Positions 1-5,084 of a DNA stretch of 5,404 nucleotides are shown here, in pieces. The position numbers and the translations under genes were made by a program. The first letter of the stretch is position 1. Each line of letters begins with the position of its first letter. Location of the stretch: the NCBI GenBank assembly GCA_020047875.1, contig JAIFNE010000147.1, positions 1-5,404 on the forward strand. Direction: 5' to 3'. Under the pieces are notes generated by a model, which worked only from the letters and a program-made list of their open reading frames with translations, made no database searches and was not told where the DNA came from. The stretch comes from Hydrogenophaga sp. Its GTDB lineage: Bacteria; Pseudomonadota; Gammaproteobacteria; Burkholderiales; Burkholderiaceae_C.

Positions 1-2
1 GC

Positions 3-506
3 CACCAATTGCCCGACGGCTATGCCGCAGAGGATCTGTTGCAGGACGTATTCGTCAAAGCCATGCGCCAGGGCGAAGGCTTTTGCAGCCTCGACAACCC
101 GAGGGCCTGGCTGTTTCAGGTCGCCCGCAACGCGGTGATCGACCGCGCGCGCGTCAGCAAGGTGCAAGTGCCGCTCGATGAGGGCGGCCTGGAAATCGAG
201 GCGCCGGTTCCCGAAGCCCTTGCCCCGGTCGACGCCCTGGCCGGCTGTGTCGCGCGGGTGTTGGGCGAACTGCCTTCGGACGATGCTGCGATTCTGAGAG
301 CCTGCGACCTCGACGGCCGGACTCAGCGTGAATTTGCCACGCAGCAGGGACTGAGCTTGCCTGCCGCGAAATCACGACTGCTGCGCGCGCGCCAGCGCCT
401 GCGCGACCAACTCAGCGCCGCCTGCCAAGTGCGCTTCGACGACGATGGCAGCATCAGCGGCCACGTGCCGCGATCCCCGATCACGGACCAACCGTCGTGC
501 CGTTAG
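3..506 (+). CDS. sigZ: SigZ-like ECF RNA polymerase sigma factor (5' truncated)
   Basis: This is a sigma-70 family factor of the extracytoplasmic-function type, which would direct RNA polymerase to a small regulon, plausibly the genes downstream. The frame is open to the left edge, so the true start and the first part of region 2 lie outside the window; the TTG at 9 is only an internal codon. The visible part starts in region 2 (AEDLLQDVF), continues through the region 2.3/2.4 helix (NPRAWLFQVARNAVIDRAR), then a variable linker, then region 4 with its helix-turn-helix (LPSDDAAILRACDL, TQREFA, GLSLPAAKSRLLRAR). After region 4 a tail of the form C-x-V-x-F-D-x-x-G follows, which resembles the CC-x-FEFDRRG tail of proteobacterial SigZ. 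The last stretch is Pro/Ser-rich. Five cysteines are present in the visible part. No anti-sigma gene follows. The permease ATG lies 69 nt past the stop. The family call is strong; the SigZ subfamily call rests on the tail. Confidence 0.83.
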   Translation, partial: HQLPDGYAAEDLLQDVFVKAMRQGEGFCSLDNPRAWLFQVARNAVIDRARVSKVQVPLDEGGLEIEAPVPEALAPVDALAGCVARVLGELPSDDAAILRACDLDGRTQREFATQQGLSLPAAKSRLLRARQRLRDQLSAACQVRFDDDGSISGHVPRSPITDQPSCR

Positions 507-538
507 ACGGCCAGGCGGGCTGGCAACTGCATCCTTTT

Positions 539-569
539 GGCGCCTTCTTCGTCTTCAAGTGAAGGAGCC
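539..569 (+). promoter_or_regulatory. Hairpin containing the permease ribosome binding site
   Basis: The Shine-Dalgarno sequence GAAGGAG (561-567) sits 8 nt before the ATG at 576, which decides the permease start. The stretch GGCGCCTTC (539-547) is complementary to GAAGGAGCC (561-569) at eight of nine positions, with one G-A mismatch and a 13-nt loop, so the whole ribosome binding site can be paired. The pairing is visible in the sequence; any role in translational control is inferred. No intrinsic terminator T-run follows. Confidence 0.45.
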
Positions 570-575
570 CTGTTG

Positions 576-1628
576 ATGACCACCCTGAACCTGTCCCAGC
601 GCACGCTGCAACTGCCGCGGCAGCATCCGCGCAGCTTCCTCCTCGTGGCGGCGGCGGCTTGGTGGCTGCTCTACCAGTCACTGATCCCAGCGTCCGAGGC
701 ACTCGTCGCGGCGCTGCCGGTCGATCGCGGCAGCCACTTGGGTGGCGCGCTGCAGTTCTTTTTCTACGACACACCCAAGGTACTGCTGCTGCTCACGGCT
801 GTTGTGTTCGTGATGGGGATGATCAACTCCTACTTCACGCCCGAGCGCACCCGCGCGCTGCTGGCCGGGCGCAGTGAAGGTGCCGCGAACGTCATGGCGG
901 CTAGTCTCGGCATCGTGACGCCGTTCTGCTCCTGTTCGGCCGTGCCTTTGTTCATCGGCTTCGTACAGGCCGGCGTACCGCTGGGCGTGACTTTCTCGTT
1001 TCTGATTTCGGCGCCGATGGTCAACGAGGTGGCGCTGGCGCTGCTGTTTGGCCTGTTCGGCTGGAAGATCGCTGCGCTGTACCTGGGCCTCGGCCTGTCA
1101 GTGGCCATCGTCGCCGGTTGGGTGATCGGCCGCCTCAAGATGGAGGTCCACCTTGAAGACTGGGTGCGCGACATGCCCAAGGTGCAGGCCGTGGCCGGCA
1201 TCGACGGCATGACGCTGGCCGAGCGCATCGAAGGCGGCTTCGCCAGCGTGCGCGAGATCGTCGGCAAGGTCTGGCCCTATATCCTGGCCGGCATCGCCAT
1301 CGGCGCCGGCATCCACGGCTGGGTGCCGCAGGACTTCATGGCCTCGTTCATGGGCAAGGACGCCTGGTGGTCGGTGCCGCTGGCGGTGTTGATTGGCGTG
1401 CCGATGTACACCAACGCGGCCGGCATCATCCCCATCGTGGAGGCACTGCTGGCCAAGGGGGCGGCGCTGGGCACCGTGCTGGCTTTCATGATGAGCGTGA
1501 TCGCGCTCTCGCTGCCCGAGATGATCATCCTGCGCAAGGTGCTGAAGGTGCGCCTGATCGCCACCTTCGTGGCCGTCGTCGCCACCGGCATTTTGATCGT
1601 GGGCTTCGTGTTCAACGCTGTTCTTTGA
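576..1628 (+). CDS. Permease of the ArsP_1/YraQ (DUF318) family
   Basis: This 350-residue inner-membrane permease belongs to the family that includes ArsP, an exporter of trivalent methylated and aromatic arsenicals, and uncharacterised YraQ-like proteins. It has about eight hydrophobic segments. The hallmark T-P-F-C-S-C-S lies at residues 115-121 (C118, C120), followed by PLFIGFVQAGVPLGV and the SAPMVNE segment (146-151). The second half repeats the plan with VPMYTNAAGIIPI (275-287) and a segment ending SLPEMIILRK. A cytoplasmic loop, rich in charge, spans about 186-230. The reading frame is open from 537, but the ATG at 576 has a strong GAAGGAG 8 nt upstream while the TTG at 537 has none. 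The gene is followed after 5 nt by the MBL gene and further on by a small CxxC protein, a pairing typical for this permease type. Methylarsenite export is possible, but the substrate is not established. Confidence 0.88.
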   Translation: MTTLNLSQRTLQLPRQHPRSFLLVAAAAWWLLYQSLIPASEALVAALPVDRGSHLGGALQFFFYDTPKVLLLLTAVVFVMGMINSYFTPERTRALLAGRSEGAANVMAASLGIVTPFCSCSAVPLFIGFVQAGVPLGVTFSFLISAPMVNEVALALLFGLFGWKIAALYLGLGLSVAIVAGWVIGRLKMEVHLEDWVRDMPKVQAVAGIDGMTLAERIEGGFASVREIVGKVWPYILAGIAIGAGIHGWVPQDFMASFMGKDAWWSVPLAVLIGVPMYTNAAGIIPIVEALLAKGAALGTVLAFMMSVIALSLPEMIILRKVLKVRLIATFVAVVATGILIVGFVFNAVL

Positions 1629-1633
1629 CGCCC

Positions 1634-2584
1634 ATGACACCCACCCTGCTCAAGCACCCCGCCCGTCTACCGGCGCAGTTGCTGGTCATCACCCTGTCGC
1701 TGGCCTGCGGTCTGGCCCACGCCGTCACCGTGGAGTTCAAGCAGGTGGCCGAGGGCGTGTACGCCCATGTCGGGGACACCGGTGCCCGCACTGCGGACAA
1801 CGAGGGCCTGAACGCCAATATCGGCCTCATCGTGACACCGGCCGGCGCGGTGCTGATCGACAGCGGCGCCACATTCCAGAGCGCGCGCAAGATCGCCGAG
1901 GCGGCTCGCAAAGTCACGCCGCAGCCGATCAAATGGGTGATCAACACCGGCGGGCAAGACCACCGCTGGTTGGGTAACGGCTACTTCCAAGCCCAGGGCG
2001 CCGAGCTGATCGCGCATGCCGGCGGCGAAGCCGACATGAAAAACCGGGGCAATGACCACCTGCAGGCGCTGAAGGCCGTGTTGGGCGCCAAGGCCGACGG
2101 CACCGTGCCCACGCTGCCCTTGCGCTGGCTGAAGGCGCCCGACGAACAGCTGGAGCTTGGTGGCGTCGTGTTCGAGCTCAAGCACCGTGGCGGCGCCCAC
2201 ACGCCCGGCGACACGATGGTGTGGCTGCCGCAGAAGAACGTGCTGTTCAGCGGTGACGTGGTCTATGTCGATCGCATGCTGGGCGTTATCCCGGTCAGCA
2301 GCACGAAACAGTGGCTGGCGACTTTCGCGGTGATCGAAGCGCTGAACCCTGCTGCACTGGTGCCTGGGCACGGACGGGTAACGAACCTGGCCACCGCGAA
2401 GGCAGACACCCAGGCCTATCTGCTGGCGTTGCGCGCTCACATGAAGCAAGCTGTGGACGATGGCACCGACGTGAGTGCGGCGGTGAAGTCCTTCAACGCA
2501 GCGCCCTTTCTGCGCCTGCTCAACGCGGCCGAGCTGATGCCCGGCAACGCCAGCCGCACCTATCTCGAACTCGAACGCGAGTAG
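1634..2584 (+). CDS. Secreted MBL-fold metallo-hydrolase-like protein with altered metal motif
   Basis: This 316-residue protein has the metallo-beta-lactamase fold and is probably periplasmic. The N-terminus carries a signal peptide: a basic stretch, a hydrophobic core (LLVITLSLACGLA), and a likely signal peptidase I site after AHA at residue 30. Family landmarks follow in order: LIDSG (D76), INTGGQDHR (103-111), AHTPGD (H189, D193), LFSGDVVY (D208) and PGHG (H246). The usual HxHxDH zinc motif should follow INT, but GGQDHR stands there, so the first three ligands are lost while H189, D208 and H246 remain. The overall style is close to SoxH-like periplasmic MBL proteins. The ATG at 1634 begins 5 nt after the permease stop and has no clear Shine-Dalgarno sequence, so its translation is probably coupled to the permease. 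The frame is open much farther upstream, but that part is a shadow of the permease. The fold is secure; the substrate and catalytic activity are unknown. Confidence 0.86.
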   Translation: MTPTLLKHPARLPAQLLVITLSLACGLAHAVTVEFKQVAEGVYAHVGDTGARTADNEGLNANIGLIVTPAGAVLIDSGATFQSARKIAEAARKVTPQPIKWVINTGGQDHRWLGNGYFQAQGAELIAHAGGEADMKNRGNDHLQALKAVLGAKADGTVPTLPLRWLKAPDEQLELGGVVFELKHRGGAHTPGDTMVWLPQKNVLFSGDVVYVDRMLGVIPVSSTKQWLATFAVIEALNPAALVPGHGRVTNLATAKADTQAYLLALRAHMKQAVDDGTDVSAAVKSFNAAPFLRLLNAAELMPGNASRTYLELERE

Positions 2585-2615
2585 GTCTCGCGACGAGGCA
2601 GTCAGCCACATTTGT

Positions 2616-2622
2616 GAAGGAG
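2616..2622 (+). promoter_or_regulatory. Strong ribosome binding site of the thioredoxin-like gene
   Basis: GAAGGAG lies 6 nt before the ATG at 2629. It fixes this start against the longer open frame that reaches back to 2311 inside the MBL gene. It is one of only two strong Shine-Dalgarno sequences in the train; the other precedes the permease. Confidence 0.75.
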
Positions 2623-2628
2623 ATCCCC

Positions 2629-2862
2629 ATGGACATCAAGGTACTCGGCACCGGTTGCGCAAACTGCAAGAACACCATCGCGCTGATCGAACAAGTCGCC
2701 AAAGACAAGGGCGTGGCTGTGACGCTGACCAAGGTCGAAGAGCTGCGCGAGATCATGGGCTACGGGGTGATGAGCACGCCGGGCGTGGTGGTCGACGGCA
2801 AGGTGGTACACGCCGGCGGCCTGCCCAGCCGCAGCAAAGTCGAACAGTGGCTGGCCGCTTGA
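2629..2862 (+). CDS. Small thioredoxin-like redox protein (Thioredoxin_3 / redox-active disulfide protein 2 family)
   Basis: This 77-residue cytoplasmic protein is a minimal thioredoxin/glutaredoxin fold. It begins MDIKVLGTGCANC, giving the CxxC pair C10 and C13 close to the N-terminus. A helix follows, then a strand (VAVTLTKV), and the cis-proline loop M-S-T-P at 48-51 just before the strand GVVVDGKVV. The C-terminal GGLPSRSKVEQWL matches the ending of the family. The length is normal for the group, which usually runs to about 75-80 residues. Members are often encoded beside ArsP/YraQ-type permeases, as here, and are thought to deliver electrons or handle thiol ligands for that system; the exact reaction is not known. 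It starts 44 nt after the MBL stop with its own strong ribosome binding site, and the rhodanese-like gene follows after 10 nt. Confidence 0.9.
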   Translation: MDIKVLGTGCANCKNTIALIEQVAKDKGVAVTLTKVEELREIMGYGVMSTPGVVVDGKVVHAGGLPSRSKVEQWLAA

Positions 2863-2872
2863 GAAGCACACG

Positions 2873-3400
2873 ATGAACGATCGAGTGAACCTGCCACAGG
2901 CCCGCGAGGTCTGCCCCACCACCACGCACCGACTGATCGAAGAAGGCGCCTTGCTCGTCGATGTGCGTGAGCGCACCGAGGTCGCGCAGGTCGCATTCGA
3001 CGTGCCGGACATCGTGGTGATGTCCTTGTCCGAGCTGAAACAGCGCTTTGCCGAACCACCGCACGACCGCGAACTGGTCATGGCGGACTTGGGAAGCGCC
3101 GGCTGCAAAACGGCCGCAGCGGTCCATTTTTCGCTATCGGCGTCCCAAGCCCGACAGGCTCCTAGTGTGGTGTTCGACGCTATCTGGAACATAAAACCGC
3201 GTCTTCTGAGCCATGGCTGCGTGGCAAATCCGCGCGATACCGCCCGGTATCGCTTATTGGTTCCATCAAGCGCCGAACACCACACCAGCCCGTCGCCAGC
3301 CAGCCAATCGGCGTCCAATCTCGACGCCGCGACCGGCTCGAGCGACTTCGCCAACAGCACTTGCTGTAGCCCGGCATGGGCGGCAGGCAAATGCTGCTGA
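2873..3400 (+). CDS. Rhodanese-like protein, C-terminus replaced by inserted DNA (probable pseudogene)
   Basis: The first 86 residues read as a single-domain rhodanese: TTTHRLIEEGALLVDVRER, an internal VMSLSEL in place of the usual P-L-S-E-L, and the strand leading to the active site (DRELVM). At the position of the catalytic cysteine loop (C-x-x-G-x-R) the sequence is ADLGSAG, with D72 where Cys is expected; C78 lies a few residues later. After AAVHF, around position 3130, similarity stops. Residues 87-175 come from DNA that holds an inverted-repeat element and are low in recognisable structure (Ser-rich, ending with three Cys). A second-frame stretch from about 3370 to the TGA at 3406-3408, reading PGMGGRQ-MLLTR, could be the original C-terminus (compare GGMxxWQ); this would restore a stop overlapping the OsmC start. 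The ATG at 2873 has only a weak GAGAAG. Sulfurtransferase activity is unlikely. Confidence 0.7.
   Translation: MNDRVNLPQAREVCPTTTHRLIEEGALLVDVRERTEVAQVAFDVPDIVVMSLSELKQRFAEPPHDRELVMADLGSAGCKTAAAVHFSLSASQARQAPSVVFDAIWNIKPRLLSHGCVANPRDTARYRLLVPSSAEHHTSPSPASQSASNLDAATGSSDFANSTCCSPAWAAGKCC
3162..3288. mobile_element. Short non-autonomous (MITE-like) element with terminal inverted repeats
   Basis: GTGTGGTGTTCG at 3165-3176 is the exact reverse complement of 3274-3285. The match extends inwards across one mismatch to CGCT (3178-3181 against 3269-3272) and then, after four unmatched bases, to GGAAC (3186-3190 against 3260-3264). It extends outwards to CT with one mismatch. About 29 nt at each end are thus paired with six mismatches, enclosing roughly 70 nt that cannot encode a transposase. 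The interior is less GC-rich at its edges and has its own palindromes. No clean target-site duplication is visible; the left end carries CTAG and the right end CCAG. The family is not recognised. It sits exactly where the rhodanese homology breaks off. Confidence 0.55.
3234..3253. repeat. Palindrome in the centre of the inverted-repeat element
   Basis: GCGATACCG and CGGTATCGC form a perfect 9-bp inverted repeat separated by CC. As RNA, a stem of eight pairs with a four-base loop is likely. It is followed by TTATTGG rather than a T-run, so it is not a typical intrinsic terminator. A second, shorter perfect palindrome, AGCCATGGCT, lies at 3209-3218. Confidence 0.6.
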
Positions 3401-3404
3401 CGCG

Positions 3405-3836
3405 ATGAGTGATTCCGCACAGCCCAAGATGGCGTTCAACGTCGTGTCTGTTCGTCAGAGCGCACACGCCAGCGAATCGCGCTGCAAGGACGCTGTGATC
3501 ACGCTGGACACCGACATGGCGGGCAACCGCGAGGCCTTCAACCCGGCCGAACTGCTGCTGGCGGCCCTGTCGGCCTGCATGATCAAGGGCATCGAGCGCG
3601 TGACGCCGATCCTGAAGTTCTCGCTGCGCGGTGTCGAAGTGCACGTGCACGGCGTGCGCCAGGACGTGCCGCCCTGCATGGAGTCCATCACCTACGAGAT
3701 CGTCGTCGACACCGACGAACCCGACCGGCGGCTGGACCTGCTGCACGACAACGTGCGCAAGTACGGCACCGTTTTCAACACGGTTGCGCCGGGCACCGAA
3801 CTGTCCGGCGTCATCCGCCGCAAGGCTTCGTCGTGA
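3405..3836 (+). CDS. OsmC family protein
   Basis: This 143-residue cytoplasmic protein belongs to the OsmC/Ohr superfamily, whose characterised members reduce organic hydroperoxides with a pair of cysteines. The core motif FNPAELLLAALSAC (45-58) places C58 at the start of the central helix, as in the family's peroxidatic position. The second OsmC/Ohr cysteine, normally in a C-P-V-S-K-like segment, is replaced by KYGTVFNTV (119-127), as in YhfA-like members. C27 and C91 (VPPC) are other cysteines. The function is therefore uncertain: it may be a thiol-binding or alternative peroxidase. The ATG at 3405 is chosen because homology starts soon after it; the longer frame back to 3213 reads through the inserted element. 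The start lies 4 nt after the end of the disrupted rhodanese frame with no clear ribosome binding site, and the stop overlaps the CDF start by 4 nt. Confidence 0.87.
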   Translation: MSDSAQPKMAFNVVSVRQSAHASESRCKDAVITLDTDMAGNREAFNPAELLLAALSACMIKGIERVTPILKFSLRGVEVHVHGVRQDVPPCMESITYEIVVDTDEPDRRLDLLHDNVRKYGTVFNTVAPGTELSGVIRRKASS

Positions 3837-4741
3837 GCGCCGGTCACGGGCACAGCCATGCCCCGCCCAACTTCGACCGTGCTTTCGGCATCGGTATCGC
3901 GCTGAACCTCGCCTTCGTCGCGATCGAGGCCTACTACGGCTGGAAGATCGATTCGCTGGCGCTGCTGGCCGACGCCGGCCACAACCTCAGCGACGTGATC
4001 GGCCTCATGCTGGCCTGGGGTGGCGCGCTGGCCGGTCGCCTGCGGCCCGACGCCCGTCACACCTACGGCTGGAAGCGCGCCAGCATCCTCGCGGCCTTCA
4101 TCAACGCCCTGCTGCTGCTCGTGGCCATGGGCTCGCTGGCCTGGGAGGCGGTGCATCGGCTGCAAACCCCGCAGGCCGTCGCGGGCGTCACCATCATGGT
4201 GGTAGCCGGCATCGGCATCTTGGTCAACACGGCGACCGCGCTGCTGTTCATGCGCGGACGCGAGAGCGATCTCAACATCCGCGGTGCCTTCCTGCACATG
4301 GCCGCCGACGCACTGGTGTCGGCGGGTGTGGTGGTGGCCGGCGGTCTGGCGCTGTGGTTCGGCTGGACCTGGCTGGACCCGGTGGTCAGCCTGCTGATCG
4401 CCGCCGTCATCGTGGTGGGCACCTGGAGCCTGTTCAAGCAGTCGCTGCACCTGCTGTTCGACGGCGTGCCGGAGGGCGTGGATTTGCATGCGGTGCAGGC
4501 ATTGCTGGAATCGCTTCCCGGTGTGGAGCGGGTGCATGACCTGCATGTGTGGGCGATGGGCACGTCGCAGATCGCGATGACGGCCCACCTGGTGATGCCG
4601 CAGGGCCATGCCGACGATGCCTTCCTGAAGCACGCCACCGACGAACTGCATGAGCACTTCGGGATCGAGCATGTGACGATTCAGGTGGTGCGGGTGCCCT
4701 TCACCCGCCCCTGCGCAAGCCTGCCCGGCGCCTCCCAGTGA
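3833..4741 (+). CDS. Cation diffusion facilitator (CzcD/ZitB-like) zinc/cadmium efflux transporter
   Basis: This 302-residue inner-membrane antiporter exports divalent metal ions in exchange for protons. A short His-rich N-terminus (GHGHSHA) is followed by six membrane segments at about 15-35, 40-66, 82-102, 114-138, 152-177 and 180-202. The metal site is complete: H50 and D54 in segment 2 (DAGHNLSD) and H155 and D159 in segment 5 (HMAAD). This is the HD-HD signature of zinc-type members such as ZitB and CzcD, as opposed to the DD-HD site of YiiP. The cytoplasmic C-terminal domain (about 210-288) has the expected LPGVERVHDLHVWAMG and EHVTIQV strands. It ends with a short Pro/Ser tail. The GTG start at 3833 overlaps the OsmC stop (GTGA), so the two are translationally coupled. 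The start fits the family's normal length. Zn(II) and Cd(II) are the likely substrates; Co(II) or Ni(II) cannot be excluded. Confidence 0.93.
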   Translation: MSAGHGHSHAPPNFDRAFGIGIALNLAFVAIEAYYGWKIDSLALLADAGHNLSDVIGLMLAWGGALAGRLRPDARHTYGWKRASILAAFINALLLLVAMGSLAWEAVHRLQTPQAVAGVTIMVVAGIGILVNTATALLFMRGRESDLNIRGAFLHMAADALVSAGVVVAGGLALWFGWTWLDPVVSLLIAAVIVVGTWSLFKQSLHLLFDGVPEGVDLHAVQALLESLPGVERVHDLHVWAMGTSQIAMTAHLVMPQGHADDAFLKHATDELHEHFGIEHVTIQVVRVPFTRPCASLPGASQ

Positions 4742-5057
4742 GGCACGCTGCACCAGGCAGGAACACAGGCGCGCGCAGATGCACTCTGGACTTGACGGCG
4801 CGCTCACCGTACTCGCTACCCGGATTGCCGCGGTTCAGCGCCATGCGGACCCGAAGCGCCACGTTCTTGATGCCCGTATAGAGCAGTGCGGGAATGAGTA
4901 GCCAGTCGTGGCCGCCCGTGTTCGCAAGCAGGGCCACTGAAGGCGTGAAGTCGAGGATGTCGAACGGCGCCTTCTGGCTCACGCGCAGAGAGGCGTTACG
5001 CTGCGCGGCTTTCGGTCGGGTGTATCCCTGAACGACAGCGCAGCTGGCCACCGACAC
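4701..5057 (-). CDS. Doubtful hypothetical protein between convergent genes
   Basis: This open frame of 118 residues begins with GTG at 5057. It is in the same frame as the reductase gene upstream on its strand and stays open from directly after that gene's stop, so it may be no more than chance in GC-rich DNA. No ribosome binding site precedes the GTG, and the end overlaps the last 41 nt of the CDF gene on the other strand. The middle part (FTPSVALLANTGG, then WLLIPALLYTGIKNVALRVRMAL) looks more like a real protein than the ends, with one moderately hydrophobic stretch, and could be a remnant of a lost gene. I recognise no family. Confidence 0.2.
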   Translation of the reverse strand: MSVASCAVVQGYTRPKAAQRNASLRVSQKAPFDILDFTPSVALLANTGGHDWLLIPALLYTGIKNVALRVRMALNRGNPGSEYGERAVKSRVHLRAPVFLPGAACLTGRRRAGLRRGG

Positions 5058-5084
5058 ACACGCCCGCGCGCGACGAAGCAGCGC
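4742..5084. other. Convergent intergenic region, no convincing gene
   Basis: This stretch separates the plus-strand CDF gene from the minus-strand reductase gene. It holds no plus-strand frame of interest, no hairpin with a T-run on either strand that would serve as an intrinsic terminator, and no tRNA-like or repeat structure that I could see. One minus-strand open frame crosses it and is listed separately. Confidence 0.5.

Larger units (their letters stand above)
3136..3325 (+). repeat. Pair of imperfect direct repeats around the inverted-repeat element
   Basis: ATCGGCGTCC occurs at 3136-3145 and again at 3307-3316, in the same orientation. Both copies continue with a related stretch: CAAGCCCGAC on the left and AATCTCGAC on the right. 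The copies lie outside the inverted-repeat element at 3162-3288, one on each side. They may be remnants of a duplication linked to the insertion, or chance; a 10-nt exact match is weak evidence on its own. Confidence 0.3.

Noticed and set aside
537..575. TTG start at 537 for the permease
   Set aside because: It has no ribosome binding site, would add a Ser-rich stretch foreign to the family, and the ATG at 576 has a strong GAAGGAG at proper spacing.
1694..1723. Lipoprotein signal in the MBL protein (Cys at residue 25)
   Set aside because: The residues before Cys are S-L-A, with Ser in the lipobox -3 position; the AHA site at residue 30 fits signal peptidase I better.
1667..2611. Long minus-strand open frame antisense to the MBL gene
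   Set aside because: It mirrors the codon-position GC bias of the MBL gene and its translation is His/Arg/Gln-rich without domain motifs.
3234..3260. Intrinsic terminator at the palindrome
   Set aside because: The stem is good but is followed by TTATTGG instead of a T-run.
3162..3288. Integron attC site
   Set aside because: The outer inverted arms do not fit the RYYYAAC / GTTRRRY boxes in the required order, and no integrase or cassette structure is present.
3213..3404. N-terminal extension of OsmC through the insert
   Set aside because: The added residues are Arg/Ala/Pro-rich and come from the inverted-repeat element; family homology begins just after 3405.
2602..3420. 272-residue minus-strand frame across thioredoxin-like gene, rhodanese and insert
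   Set aside because: It opposes a clear thioredoxin-like gene. I considered a transposase in the insert part but saw no catalytic motif or family pattern.
3692..4807. 371-residue minus-strand frame antisense to the CDF gene
   Set aside because: Shadow frame: His/Gln-rich low-complexity translation opposite a gene with complete family motifs.
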